In this document: one piece after another, positions 28,533-38,320 of the stretch
How positions within the stretch are numbered: position 1 is the first letter of the stretch
Layout of the letters: every line of letters starts with the position of its first letter
Assembly (NCBI RefSeq): GCF_016107575.1
Contig: NZ_JABAST010000001.1
Span: forward strand, 1-64,000
DNA from: Psychrobacter faecalis
GTDB lineage: Bacteria; Pseudomonadota; Gammaproteobacteria; Pseudomonadales; Moraxellaceae
Length of the DNA: 64,000 bases
Reading direction: 5' to 3'
Program-made: the position numbers and the translations under genes
Notes under the pieces: generated by a model
Seen by the model: the letters and a program-made list of their open reading frames with translations, nothing else
Told to the model about the DNA's origin: nothing
Database searches by the model: none

Positions 28533-29480
28533 CTATACGTGAGCAGACTTCCTGCCTAGACCTATCTTCACATTAGCCAATACCAGTCCAGATAAGATAA
28601 GCATCATCGCTAGCATCTTCCACCATGTGACCACCTCTCCTGTAAACAACACTGAAGTCGCCATCCCAAACACGGGCACCAGTAAGGCAAATGGCATTAC
28701 CTTAGAGGCGATATTTTGGCTAAGCAGATGCGCCCAAAGTCCAAAGCCAATCAGGGTTGAAACATAGACGATAAATCCAAGCGATAACCAAGACTTGAAA
28801 GACGCTTGCGTAAATGTCGCAAGCGTCCATGCTTCATTTTCAAATAGCAGAGAAGTTAAAGTCAAAATTACACAAGCAATCAGACCGCCCCATACGACTA
28901 GTGATAGCGCTGACAGGGCCGATGTTTTATTTGAAGCTTTGTTGCTATTTGCAGGCGAGGTAGTAGAAATATTACCAATACTTTGCTGCGTTGAGGCCTT
29001 TTTTGAAGCAATATTACCAAAGCTCCAGCCTATAGCCGCAATCAATATGCAGATAAAGCCAATCAAGGGCATATCACCGCCGAGATTTAGCGCAATCACA
29101 CCCAGCCCTAGTACACCGACCAACATACCGATAATCTGCATGCGACTCACCGCTTCACCTAATATGATATACGCCAGCAAGACGGTGATGAAAATCTGAA
29201 CTTGTAATAATAACGCCGTCAACCCTGCCGAAGCGCCTAAATGCATGGCGGTAAATACAAAGGCATATTGCATGACAAAGGTGCCGATAGCATAAATAAA
29301 TAGTGTACGGTTGAACTTAGGCGGTTTAAGGAACAAAACCAACGGCACGGCAGTAAAGAAAAAACGTAACGCGGTTAGCATCAGTGGCGGAAAGCTTTCA
29401 AGCGCCCAGGCAATAAAGGTAAAGTTCACGCCCCATATAAAGGTAACCAATACGGCTAAAGCAATGTGGATTGGGGTCAT
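28533..29480 (-). CDS. eamA: EamA-family exporter, resembling the O-acetylserine/cysteine exporter
   Basis: 315 residues with ten hydrophobic segments in two EamA repeats. The whole length follows E. coli EamA (YdeD): VTFIWGVNFTFIAWAL, PPLMLTALRFFF, GASAGLTALLLQVQIF, and ALLVPVFGMATSVLFTGE. A polar Ser/Asn/Thr linker between the two halves is longer than in E. coli. Export of cysteine pathway metabolites is plausible, and the window holds many cysteine genes, though none is adjacent. The substrate is inferred from similarity. Confidence 0.75.
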   Translation of the reverse strand: MTPIHIALAVLVTFIWGVNFTFIAWALESFPPLMLTALRFFFTAVPLVLFLKPPKFNRTLFIYAIGTFVMQYAFVFTAMHLGASAGLTALLLQVQIFITVLLAYIILGEAVSRMQIIGMLVGVLGLGVIALNLGGDMPLIGFICILIAAIGWSFGNIASKKASTQQSIGNISTTSPANSNKASNKTSALSALSLVVWGGLIACVILTLTSLLFENEAWTLATFTQASFKSWLSLGFIVYVSTLIGFGLWAHLLSQNIASKVMPFALLVPVFGMATSVLFTGEVVTWWKMLAMMLILSGLVLANVKIGLGRKSAHV

Positions 29481-29519
29481 GTGCCTATCCTAGAGGGTTT
29501 TTAAAGTCAATGGCGTCAG

Positions 29520-29606
29520 GCTGGCGTGTTGGCATATTGGTCTGTCCTGATAATGATATCGATGAGGTAATGCGTATTAAAACCTGAAAAATCCAAACAC
29601 GCCAGC
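29520..29606. repeat. 11-bp inverted repeat between the DUF819 and EamA genes
   Basis: GCTGGCGTGTT (29520-29530) and AACACGCCAGC (29596-29606) pair perfectly around 65 bases. No T-run follows, so this is not a standard terminator; it could be an mRNA end structure or a short repeat. Confidence 0.4.
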
Positions 29607-29622
29607 ATTTAGTTAAGTGCTA

Positions 29623-30867
29623 TCACCCCACCACCAGCCGCATCATTTGCGTACTGATATAACCGCCAAAAGTACCCACGGCATAGCCTAAAATACCCAA
29701 GAACACGCCAACTGGCGCCAGTGACGGGTGAAATGCCGTAGCGACAATCGGTGCTGATGACGCGCCGCCAGTATTGGCATTAGAACCAACTGCCAAAAAG
29801 AAGAATGGCGCACGAATCATTCTAGCAACCGCAAAAACAATCACAACGTGAATACTCATCCATAACAGACCAATGAGTAGTAAGCGCCATTGCGAGACAA
29901 TGCCCGCTAGATTGATTTGCATACCAATAGCCGCGATTAAGACAAAGATAAAGACCGTACCGATTTTGGAGGCGCCAACATGGTCAAGGCGGCGGATTTT
30001 GGTAAAGGAGAAAACTACCCCTATTAAGGTAATAATCACCACCATCCAAAAGAATGAGCTGGCAAAGCTATATTGCACTGCCCAACTATAAGGTGCAAAG
30101 AAGCCTGCTATTTGCCCACCTGCGAAATGCGCCACCCCGACCATGGCAAAACACAAGCCAAACATCACCATCAAATCATTGATAGTGGCAGGACGCGCAT
30201 GGTCTCGCTCATAGCTTTCCACCGCAGCAATCACTTTATCAATACTACTGCTGTCCGCCCGTAAAAACTTATCTATCTTCGCGCTGTGCTTGGCCATGAC
30301 CAAAATCGCCAATAGCCATAATGAGGCGTTGGTGGTATCGACCAAAATCATCATGCCAAATAAATCATCACTGACGCCAAACAGCTCTTTCATCGCCGCT
30401 TGGTTTGCTGCCCCGCCAATCCAGCTACCCGCGACCGCTGAAAACCCGCGCCATAAGGTATCGTCGGTAAACATATCAGGTGATATCCATTTGGCAATGC
30501 CTAAGCTAATCGGCCCACTAATAACAATGGCAACACTGGCCGCAAAAAACATGGCAATGGCTTTCCAGCCAAGCCCTAAGATTTTTGGCACATCCATCGA
30601 CAACGTCATCAATAGCAAACTGGCTGGCAACAGATAGGTGGCGGTAAAGCCATAAATCTGCGAACCAATACCATCAGCAAAGACACCCAAGCTATTTAGG
30701 GTTGCAGGAATGAAGCAGCACAGCACAATACCCGGCAGGACGGCATAAAAGCGGCGCCAAAACTTACCAGGCAGCCCTTGGGTATAAAACACCAAACCAA
30801 TAATGGCCATGATAATGCCAAAGGCTAACGGCAAATTATCAATGGCTAAATGAGAAATATCGGGCAT
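29623..30867 (-). CDS. DUF819 family membrane protein
   Basis: 414 residues with about eleven hydrophobic segments, the DUF819 (YjcL-like) family of inner-membrane proteins related to Na+/symporter folds. Family blocks: WIGGAANQAAMKELFGVSDD and GSNANTGGASSAPIVATAFHP. The upstream frame to 30885 is longer, but GGAG sits 8 bases before ATG 30867. Substrate unknown. It stands between two terminators and lies upstream of eamA in the same direction. Confidence 0.8.
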   Translation of the reverse strand: MPDISHLAIDNLPLAFGIIMAIIGLVFYTQGLPGKFWRRFYAVLPGIVLCCFIPATLNSLGVFADGIGSQIYGFTATYLLPASLLLMTLSMDVPKILGLGWKAIAMFFAASVAIVISGPISLGIAKWISPDMFTDDTLWRGFSAVAGSWIGGAANQAAMKELFGVSDDLFGMMILVDTTNASLWLLAILVMAKHSAKIDKFLRADSSSIDKVIAAVESYERDHARPATINDLMVMFGLCFAMVGVAHFAGGQIAGFFAPYSWAVQYSFASSFFWMVVIITLIGVVFSFTKIRRLDHVGASKIGTVFIFVLIAAIGMQINLAGIVSQWRLLLIGLLWMSIHVVIVFAVARMIRAPFFFLAVGSNANTGGASSAPIVATAFHPSLAPVGVFLGILGYAVGTFGGYISTQMMRLVVG

Positions 30868-30993
30868 CAGACAGCTCCGCAGCACACGATGATTAAAAGC
30901 CTGTCAGTATAGACAAGGCGAAAAAGACGCGCAAGCAACGATATAGCATTGTTGACTTTTTATTAGTGAAACATACAAGTATTTTGACGCACA

Positions 30994-31024
30994 AAAAAGC
31001 CAGATAACAAGTATCTGGCTTTTT
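30994..31024 (-). terminator. terminator behind the DEAD-box helicase gene
   Basis: 13-base perfect arms with a 5-base loop and A/T tails on both sides. It lies between the helicase stop and the DUF819 start on the minus strand. Confidence 0.8.
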
Positions 31025-31091
31025 AATATGACGCTATATGATTAATAATGACATTTATTTAAGCCATTATTAACCATTCATTATAACGTTA

Positions 31092-32762
31092 TTACGAGTT
31101 TCTACCGCGATTACCGCCTGTTGGACGACCTTGACCACGGCTGTCAGAGCGATTTGCTGGGCGACCTTGGCTGCCACTTGGACGACCGCGACCGGTTGCA
31201 GCGCGATCGCCACGTGGTGCGCTGGTGCCGTCACCACGGCTAGGCGCGCCTGTGCGTTTGCCTTGATAGGGTTTGCCACCTGAGCGCTCACTTGGCTTGC
31301 CTTGGTAACCGCTGTCATTGCTTGCGCGTTGACCAGTCGGCGCGCTGTCGCTTGAGCGACCACGGCCTTGACCATTACCGCCGCCGTTTGAACGACCTGC
31401 ATAACCGCCTGCTGAACGACCACGGCCTTGACCGTTACCGCCGCCGTTAGAGCGTCCGCGACCACGGCCACGACCATTACCTTTGTTTTCGCTTGGTACA
31501 TAAGTCTTCTTAGGTTCCATACCTTCGATAACACAGACTTCCATTTTGCGATCTAAGTAACGGTTGATAGCGTTTAGCTGTGGACGATCATCCATGCTAC
31601 ATAAGCTGATGGCAATACCCGTACGACCAGCACGGCCACAACGACCGATACGGTGGACGTAATCTTCGGTTTGACGTGGCAAGTCATAGTTAATAACGTG
31701 TGAAATCGCTGGTACGTCTAGACCGCGAGCAGCAACGTCGGTCGCTACTAGGATTTTAACCTTGCCATTACGTAAGTCTTGTACGATACGGTTACGCTTG
31801 CTTTGCGGCAAATCGCCATGGAGGAAACTGGCTTTATGACCAGCTTCTTGCAGCTGTTTGGCCAATTTTTCTGTACTACGTTTGGTCGCTGCAAAGATAA
31901 TGATTTGTTCCATATCTTTGTCACAAACAACTTTATCAAGCAAACGGTTTTTGTGATCAAAATCATCACAGTAGTATACTTTTTCTTCGATATGCGCCGA
32001 TTCAACTTTGATTGAAACGCGCTCAGGATTTTTGGTGAAGCTCGCCGCAATCTTGCCAACAGGGCCATCCCAAGTCGCTGAACACATAATCGTTTGACGA
32101 TTATCAGGTGCCGCTTTCAAGATATCGTTGATATCATCAGCAAAACCCATGTCTAGCATACGGTCAGCTTCGTCAAGTACCAACACTTCAAGGTTTGATA
32201 AATCAACGCGACCGGCTTTGATATGGTCAAGTAAACGACCAGGCGTCGCAACAATCACTTGAACGCCTTTTCTTAGCGCAGTAATCTGACCGTTGTACGG
32301 TGCGCCGCCGACTAATGGCACACAGAACAGACCGCGCATGTCTTTTGAATAGGTACGAACGCTGTCATGTACTTGCTGAGCAAGCTCACGCGTTGGCGTT
32401 AAGATAAGGGCTTTGGTTAATTTGTCAAAGCTAGTGGCACGGCTTAAACGGTCAAGTACTGGGATAACAAATGCCGCAGTTTTACCACTACCGGTTTGCG
32501 CTGACAATAATAAGTCGCGACCCGCTAGAGCAAAAGGAATGGCTTGTTCTTGAATAGGTGTTGGGTTGGTATAGCCAACGCGGTCAAGCGCGGTCAAAAT
32601 TGGCTTGGCAATATCAAGGTCGCTAAAAGTGATTTTATTTTCTTCAGCAGCGTCAGTAGTAGCCGCTTGATTATTGGTATCAGCAGTTGCAGTGGTGTTT
32701 GGGGTATCAGTGCTGTCGATGATGCCGTTTTCAGCGGCGATAGCAGATAAGATGTCAGTCAT
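31092..32762 (-). CDS. DEAD-box RNA helicase with RGG-rich tail (RhlE/CsdA-like)
   Basis: 556 residues. Q motif around FSDLDIAKPILTALDRVGY, Walker A AQTGSGKT, PTRELA, DEAD in VLDEADRMLDMGF, SAT, and HRIGRCGRAGR in the second RecA domain. The first 40 residues are an Asn/Thr/Asp-rich extension. The last 130 residues are almost only Gly, Arg, Ser, Asn and Gln and contain a direct repeat of GRSNGGGNGQGRGRS. Such tails bind RNA and are enlarged in cold-living bacteria. It likely unwinds structured RNA in ribosome assembly or mRNA decay at low temperature. Confidence 0.9.
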   Translation of the reverse strand: MTDILSAIAAENGIIDSTDTPNTTATADTNNQAATTDAAEENKITFSDLDIAKPILTALDRVGYTNPTPIQEQAIPFALAGRDLLLSAQTGSGKTAAFVIPVLDRLSRATSFDKLTKALILTPTRELAQQVHDSVRTYSKDMRGLFCVPLVGGAPYNGQITALRKGVQVIVATPGRLLDHIKAGRVDLSNLEVLVLDEADRMLDMGFADDINDILKAAPDNRQTIMCSATWDGPVGKIAASFTKNPERVSIKVESAHIEEKVYYCDDFDHKNRLLDKVVCDKDMEQIIIFAATKRSTEKLAKQLQEAGHKASFLHGDLPQSKRNRIVQDLRNGKVKILVATDVAARGLDVPAISHVINYDLPRQTEDYVHRIGRCGRAGRTGIAISLCSMDDRPQLNAINRYLDRKMEVCVIEGMEPKKTYVPSENKGNGRGRGRGRSNGGGNGQGRGRSAGGYAGRSNGGGNGQGRGRSSDSAPTGQRASNDSGYQGKPSERSGGKPYQGKRTGAPSRGDGTSAPRGDRAATGRGRPSGSQGRPANRSDSRGQGRPTGGNRGRNS

Positions 32763-33380
32763 AGTAATCCTTGGTAAGTATAAGCTGCTGTAAATTCAGC
32801 AAGCTTGATGCATACCACTGATAACCGTTCATCACGCCGCATTTATAAAATTATTGTCTCACCTTAAAAGGCTTAACAATCAAAAGCCAAGCCATAAAGC
32901 TTGTCAATATTATAAAGGCGTTCGTGCTGTCTGACGTATTTTGGTGGTAGTGCCGAGTGTCTTATCCTTGTTTGCTAAAAGCGCATTATCAATGCTTTGT
33001 CCAAAGCAGATAAAGGCTGGTAACAACCAATCTAACCGATATAGCGGTCAGTAGATAAGATATGAGTCAAAAATAACGGATTTTTCACTATTAATAGAAA
33101 AGGTTATTTAAGTACACAAAATCATCGGCAACAATTACTTATGGTCATCCTAGACCCAAAATCGCAGGCGATGTTATCAATCTCATAATTCACGCTAGTC
33201 TATGCTAACGTGGCGACGCAGTATAGCACAACATAAGCGCAAACAGTACCTATTTTTCTGTTTATGATAAAAATAGGTCAGATCTCAAACAATTTAGGCT
33301 TAAAAACCGCTGCGCCAGTCTTTAATACAGCCGCTTGAACGCTTTTATCTTTAATGTAATAATTTCTAACATACGCGCTA
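32763..33380. other. long leader region of the DEAD-box helicase gene
   Basis: About 620 bases between the helicase start and the end of the DUF1176 gene, with no coding frame of note. Since the upstream gene is on the same strand, this stretch must hold the helicase promoter and probably a long 5' untranslated leader, as is known for cold-induced helicase genes. No specific cold-box could be assigned. Confidence 0.45.
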
Positions 33381-34457
33381 TTAACGCGACATTTTCACTT
33401 CCGTCACATAGGTTGGCAATTGCCAAGCGCCGCCCGCCTCTATCAGCCGGCACATACCTGTGGTGCTTTCATGACTTTTCTCAAACGCTCTGCCTGTCCA
33501 TACCCATTCACTTTTGGCTAAACAGTCGCCAAGCCCGCGGCCTTTTTGCACCGAGGTTATTTTACCATCGCCATAATCGGTCGCGCTTGTCGTCACCAAG
33601 CTCGGCTTATAAGGCTTAGTGTCATTGAATACCCAAACACCCGTACCCGTGTTATAAGCGCCCGTCCAACAATCATGCTGGGCGAGCAGCTGCTTACTGT
33701 TTAAACGGCTGACGCGCCACGCTGTCTTATCCGCTAAGTTTGGACATTCAGTGTTGACATCTTTCATGGTGGTTTTCATCATCTCTGCCAACTGCGATGA
33801 GCGCATGGCAAATTTTTTCTTACTACTAGAGAGGGCGTTAGGATTAGGAGTGACCAGTCGTAATGAAGGAGCGGCTTGCGGCGACAAGATGCCGCTATTA
33901 GATTTACTGGTGTTATTGCTAATAAAAGCGCTTGAGGTCCCTACCCGGCCTTGAGCTTCGTCGGCTTTGAGCATCACTGCACTGGCCCCTTTATCCGATA
34001 ACTGCCAGCGCGTGTTACGAATCACCAGCTCAATTTTGCTCGATTTGGTCAAGGCATCAAGCAGCGCGCTCACCTGCGCTGAGGTTAGCTCGGCATGACC
34101 TGCGGCTACTGAGTAAGGCTTGGTTTCTCCATAATCTCTATCATTAATAAACAGTGAGATACGATGGCGATTACCAAGCTGCATCAGCGCTTTAGCAGAG
34201 CTTTCTTTAGCGCCGCCAAGCTTTACTTTGCCATCGACGGTAGCGTTTGCTCCTGCGCGGCGTACCAATAGTAAAGACACAGGTAAATCGCTATTATTCT
34301 CCGCTTGGTAACCTGCCAGCCGGCAAGTACGCGTATTGTCGCAAGCGACTTCCCAATCTTGATTACTAAAGCTTACAGGCGTGGCAGCCTGCGTCACGGA
34401 ACTCAATAAAGCGGCGCTAAGGGCAGCAAATAACGGTAATATCATTTTTTTTGTCAT
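33381..34457 (-). CDS. secreted DUF1176 protein
   Basis: 358 residues from the ATG at 34457. The start MTKKMILPLFAALSAALLSS and the cut after TQA give a signal peptide. The rest matches DUF1176: FSNQDWEVACDNTRTCRLAGYQ near the start, ISLFINDRDYGETKPY, the conserved CWTGAYNTGTGVWV and paired cysteines at the C terminus. The same frame is open up to 34643 but that part lies before the signal peptide and is probably not translated. Periplasmic; function unknown. Confidence 0.8.
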   Translation of the reverse strand: MTKKMILPLFAALSAALLSSVTQAATPVSFSNQDWEVACDNTRTCRLAGYQAENNSDLPVSLLLVRRAGANATVDGKVKLGGAKESSAKALMQLGNRHRISLFINDRDYGETKPYSVAAGHAELTSAQVSALLDALTKSSKIELVIRNTRWQLSDKGASAVMLKADEAQGRVGTSSAFISNNTSKSNSGILSPQAAPSLRLVTPNPNALSSSKKKFAMRSSQLAEMMKTTMKDVNTECPNLADKTAWRVSRLNSKQLLAQHDCWTGAYNTGTGVWVFNDTKPYKPSLVTTSATDYGDGKITSVQKGRGLGDCLAKSEWVWTGRAFEKSHESTTGMCRLIEAGGAWQLPTYVTEVKMSR

Positions 34458-34904
34458 GAATAAAGGCAACTTTTTTATTTTTATCAAAATGTTTTTTCTA
34501 TGCGGGTTGTTTTTGCTAGGAGCATTGTCTGTTAGCAGACTACATGCGCTTGGGGATTGACGAGTGAATGGTAAAGGTAGAAAAACCATCTCGTTGAATA
34601 GAGGTAGTAGTATAGGCTGAGTTTTATTATTCTTCATAGTCATTACTCATTAATAGAAGAAATATCAACACCTGCCCAAGAAGGCGGTGGCTACTATCTT
34701 AACGTACTAATGTTTCTATCTGTTATGCTAATGTACCATTATGTAAAGACGAAAGTATAGTCAAAGAGCGATATACCGATAAATATATTTGGAATAACGG
34801 ATATTAAAAAAGCAAAAGGTTAACAAGCAATGGCTTATTAACCTTTTTATGAAAACTTATGTTTTGCTACGACTATTTAAATATAAACTGATAAAGTTAA
34901 ATCT
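34458..34904. other. upstream region of the DUF1176 gene
   Basis: About 450 bases holding the terminator at 34814-34847 and presumably the promoter. The part to 34643 is an open extension of the DUF1176 frame with no signal-peptide-compatible start. Confidence 0.45.
34814..34847 (-). terminator. terminator of the YghU-type GST gene
   Basis: Outer arms AAAAGGTTAA/TTAACCTTTT and inner arms AAGC/GCTT form one long hairpin with a single mismatch, followed on the minus strand by GCTTTTTTAAT. Confidence 0.75.
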
Positions 34905-35786
34905 TTAAACAATAGGCTTTAATTCTAAATCTACGGCGCGTTTTACCGCTGGACGGTCGGCGATTTTTTGTGCCCAACGTTTGATGTTTTTGTAATCATC
35001 TACTTGTAAAAATTCTGCCGCATCATAAAGCTTGCCCAGCACCAGCTGACCGTACCACGCCCAGATAATCATATCAGCGATATTATAGTCCGCCTCATCA
35101 TTACCGCACATATACTCGTGGTCTTTGAGGTGCTTATCTAGCACATCAAGCTGGCGTTTGGTCTCCATCGTATAGCGATTGATAGGATACTCTAGCGGTT
35201 CGGGCGCATAGGCGTAGAAATGCCCAAAACCGCCACCTAAAAACGGCGCACTACCCATCTGCCACATCAGCCAAGACAGACAATCTGCGCGCGCTTTACC
35301 TTGCTGCATCGGGATAAATTTGCCAAACTTTTCCGCTAAATATAATAAAATAGCCCCCGACTCAAAAAGCGCAATAGGCTCGCCAGCATTTTTATCATTT
35401 AAAGCATCAGTATAATCAACCAGCGCCGGGATTTTAGAATTGGGGTTGATAGCGACAAACCCTGAGCCAAATTGATCGCCCGCAGAGATATCTATTTTGT
35501 AGGCGTCGTACTCAGCGCCTTTAACATTCAGCTCGGCAAGCTCTTCTAACAAGATATTTACCTTGACGCCATTCGGGGTATTTAGTGAATACAGCTGTAA
35601 AGGTGCATCGCCGACCGGTAATTTTTGCTCATGGCGCGCGCCAGCTGTTGGGCGATTGATACTGGCGAACTTACCAACATTTTCGCTGTCGTTTTTCCAT
35701 ACTTTAGGCGGCGTATAGGCTTTGGTATGGTTGTTTTGAGTGTCATTATTTTCGTCATTGTTTGATTGATGATTGTCACTACTCAT
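34905..35786 (-). CDS. yghU: YghU-type glutathione S-transferase/disulfide reductase
   Basis: 293 residues (E. coli YghU 288). The opening region KVWKNDSENVGKFASINRP and AGARHEQKLPVGDAPLQLYSL, then GVKVNILLEEL and the GST domains follow YghU closely; GHFYAYAPEPLEYPINRY is the characteristic C-domain segment. The enzyme uses glutathione for disulfide-bond reduction or peroxide removal in the cytoplasm. The frame extends to 35843, but AGGAA stands 6-8 bases before ATG 35786. The first 25 residues are unusually rich in Asn and Asp. Confidence 0.92.
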   Translation of the reverse strand: MSSDNHQSNNDENNDTQNNHTKAYTPPKVWKNDSENVGKFASINRPTAGARHEQKLPVGDAPLQLYSLNTPNGVKVNILLEELAELNVKGAEYDAYKIDISAGDQFGSGFVAINPNSKIPALVDYTDALNDKNAGEPIALFESGAILLYLAEKFGKFIPMQQGKARADCLSWLMWQMGSAPFLGGGFGHFYAYAPEPLEYPINRYTMETKRQLDVLDKHLKDHEYMCGNDEADYNIADMIIWAWYGQLVLGKLYDAAEFLQVDDYKNIKRWAQKIADRPAVKRAVDLELKPIV

Positions 35787-36117
35787 AATAATTCCTATTT
35801 TTTTGTTGTATAAAACAGAGCCAAAGCGAGACTGAGGCGGCAAAAGATTTATATTAGTCTCACGTCGTCCTATATGATAATTCTACTATAGCAAATCTTT
35901 AGTTAAAGCCCTGTCTTGTAACCCATTTTTAAAAGTAACGAGCACGAGTATCAAAGCGTTTGAGAACACACTTCTTATGAATGAGCTTACACCGTTACTT
36001 TGCTACTCTTTAACTCATAGGCGGTTATTTTTATACTAGCCCAACTTAACAGCTTTTTAGAGATAGGCTTAACAACAGAAGTCAAAAGATGAGGTCAAAA
36101 GACATGGTGATGACAAT
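35787..36117. other. divergent promoter region of yghU and the MFS gene
   Basis: About 330 AT-rich bases with promoters for both directions expected. Short inverted copies of AAAGTAACG occur about 60 bases apart (near 35932 and 35990). No regulator site recognised. Confidence 0.4.
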
Positions 36118-37494
36118 ATGGTAACCCTAACCCCAACGCAAGATAAATACCTACCCTATGTCTTGGCGGTGGCGCTATTTATGCAGATTTTAGATGCTAC
36201 CATCTTAAACACCTCTTTGCCGCAAATGGCGCAAGCCCTTGGCGAGTCACCATTAAAAATGCAGTGGGCGGTTATTAGCTATGCGCTAACCTTGGCGATT
36301 TTTATTCCTATAAGCGGCTTTTTGGCTGATAAATATGGCACGCGGCGGGTGTTTTTATATGCTGTAATCATCTTTTGTATCGGCTCACTATTGTGTGCCG
36401 CCGCCCCAACGTTGAATTTATTGATTGGTTCGCGCGTCATCCAAGGTATTGGCGGCGCGATGATGACCCCTGTGGCGCGTCTCATATTGGTCAAATCTTA
36501 TCCGCGTAATAAGCTATTAACCGTGATGAACTTTGCGGTGATACCCGCGTTAATCGCGCCCCTAGTTGGACCAGTATTGGGCGGTTATATCGTGCAATAT
36601 ACCAGCTGGCATTGGATATTTCTCATCAATATCCCGATGGGTATATTTGGTTTTATCATGGGTAAAAAGCTGGTACCCGCTTTGTTTGAGGACACCAAGC
36701 GTTTAGACTGGACGGGTTTTGCTTTATTTGCTGCCGCCGCTTGCGGATTTACTTTGGCGGTCGAGTTTGGCTCACAGACTGGGCGTGGGTTTTACGGTTT
36801 GCTACTCGCATTGGGCGCCAGCATCTTGATAGGCGCGTATGTGTGGCATGCCAAACGCCGTGCAGCGCCATTATTTCCACTAAGTTTATTTAATATTCGC
36901 ACTTTTCGTATCGGTATTACTGGCAACTTATTCACCCGTTTAGGCATCAGCGCCGTGCCCTTTTTATTGCCGCTATTACTACAGGTGGTGTTTGAATACT
37001 CACCGTCGCAAGCGGGTTGGCTGCTTGCACCTATTGCCGTTGGTGCAATCGGTATCAAGCCTTGGGTCAGTAAAATTATTCAGCGTTTTAGCTACCGCAA
37101 GGTGTTGGTGGTCAATACCTTTTTGATAGGCCTGCTTATTATTGTCTTAGCGCAGTTTAATGATGCGGCAAATTGGATTTGGTTTATCCCTATTTTGACC
37201 GTCATGGGTGCCTGTAATTCCATGCAGTTTAGTGCCATGAATACCATTACTATCGGTGATTTAGAGGGCGCGCAGACCAGTAGCGGTAACAGCTTAATGG
37301 CGGTCAATCAGCAATTGGCGATTAGCTTTGGCATCGCTTTTGGGGCGGCGGTCTTGAATCTACTGCGGGAACGCTTCGAGCTTGATACCTTGGTCGCCTT
37401 TCAGACCACCTATTGGATACTGGGTATTTTAACCATCCTTTCAGGTTTATACTTTTTACGCCTCAAACCTGAAGACGGTCGTGGCTTATATTAA
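36118..37494 (+). CDS. MFS multidrug-type transporter, DHA2 group (HsrA-like)
   Basis: 458 residues with about 14 hydrophobic segments. The TM1 block ALFMQILDATILNTSLPQM and the loop GFLADKYGTRRVF are family signatures, RVIQGIGGAMMTPVARL is motif C-like, and NTITIGDLEGAQTSSGNSL near the end matches E. coli HsrA along its length. It would export drugs or small organic compounds with protons. The substrate cannot be told from sequence. No linked regulator of the MarR/TetR type is present. Confidence 0.82.
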   Translation: MVTLTPTQDKYLPYVLAVALFMQILDATILNTSLPQMAQALGESPLKMQWAVISYALTLAIFIPISGFLADKYGTRRVFLYAVIIFCIGSLLCAAAPTLNLLIGSRVIQGIGGAMMTPVARLILVKSYPRNKLLTVMNFAVIPALIAPLVGPVLGGYIVQYTSWHWIFLINIPMGIFGFIMGKKLVPALFEDTKRLDWTGFALFAAAACGFTLAVEFGSQTGRGFYGLLLALGASILIGAYVWHAKRRAAPLFPLSLFNIRTFRIGITGNLFTRLGISAVPFLLPLLLQVVFEYSPSQAGWLLAPIAVGAIGIKPWVSKIIQRFSYRKVLVVNTFLIGLLIIVLAQFNDAANWIWFIPILTVMGACNSMQFSAMNTITIGDLEGAQTSSGNSLMAVNQQLAISFGIAFGAAVLNLLRERFELDTLVAFQTTYWILGILTILSGLYFLRLKPEDGRGLY

Positions 37495-37562
37495 GTTATT
37501 GGTATTGAAAGATACTTATCTCTAAAAGTAACAAACATTAAAAAAGCATTAAATATAAAAAC

Positions 37563-37615
37563 GCCAGCGTAACCTAAAATCAGTTAATCTAAAACTTATC
37601 TTAGGATACGCTGGC
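37563..37615 (-). terminator. hairpin behind the haem-type bacterioferritin gene
   Basis: 15-base arms with one mismatch and a 23-base loop; on the minus strand it is followed by GTTTTTATATTT. It lies between the convergent MFS and bfr genes. Confidence 0.55.
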
Positions 37616-37638
37616 AAGTAACGGCAATTCTTATAACT

Positions 37639-38121
37639 TTAAGGCGTGTGGTCATCATCCATTTGTGACTGAATATAATTTTCAATGCCAACGTCTTTAA
37701 TCAAGTCCTCTTGGGTTTCAAGCCAGTCTTGATACTCTTCATTGCCATCTTTTAGGATAACCAATAAATGACGCGAGACATAGTCATGCTTGCTCTCGCA
37801 CAAGGTAATTGCATCAGTTATGATAGAAAATTTCTGCTTTTCTAAGCGCAAGTTGCAGTCAATCATTTCAGGCACATCTTCTGCGATGAACATTTTGCCG
37901 TAATCTTGCAGGTTTGGCAGACCGCCTAACAATAAAATACGCGCAATAAGGTCATCCGACCATTTCATCTCTGCAATAGATTGCTTATAGAAATTTTCGT
38001 TTAATGCCTCTAAACCCCAATGACGGGCAATACGGGCGTGCAAAAAATACTGATTGATGGCGATTAATGACTGACCGAGCACTTGATTGAGTGCGCGAAT
38101 AACTTCTTTATCCCCTTTCAT
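37639..38121 (-). CDS. bfr: bacterioferritin subunit, haem-binding type without a complete ferroxidase centre
   Basis: 160 residues. Aligned by eye with E. coli Bfr without gaps, the haem ligand Met52 is kept (AEMKWSD). Of the six di-iron ligands, Glu51 and Glu94 remain, but Glu18 is Ser, His54 is Trp, Glu127 is Asn and His130 is Tyr. So this chain should bind haem but not oxidise Fe(II). The neighbouring paralogue has the opposite set of residues; together they would form a mixed 24-mer, as known for two-gene Bfr systems in Neisseria and Pseudomonas. Confidence 0.88.
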   Translation of the reverse strand: MKGDKEVIRALNQVLGQSLIAINQYFLHARIARHWGLEALNENFYKQSIAEMKWSDDLIARILLLGGLPNLQDYGKMFIAEDVPEMIDCNLRLEKQKFSIITDAITLCESKHDYVSRHLLVILKDGNEEYQDWLETQEDLIKDVGIENYIQSQMDDDHTP

Positions 38122-38320
38122 GCTGTTCTCCCTGTCCTGCTTATTCGTTTATCAATTTAATATTCGTGAAAACTGCTTAATATACGTCAATCTCAACTTA
38201 TCGTAGGCTTTTGATTTTTATAGAATTTAAAATTCTAATTGTTTTAACTGAAATTTTAAAAAGTAAGTAAACCAATACCTTAGAAAAATAAGTTGAGAGT
38301 GGGGTTTAATATATAAAATA

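Noticed and set aside
31070-31534. A 154-codon frame overlapping the RGG tail of the helicase
   Set aside because: It is the other reading frame of the Gly/Arg-rich repeats, giving Ala/Val-rich low-complexity protein; the helicase frame is clearly the real one.
34458-34643. Longer start for the DUF1176 protein
   Set aside because: The extension would bury the signal peptide about 60 residues inside the protein; the start at 34457 explains the secretion signal.
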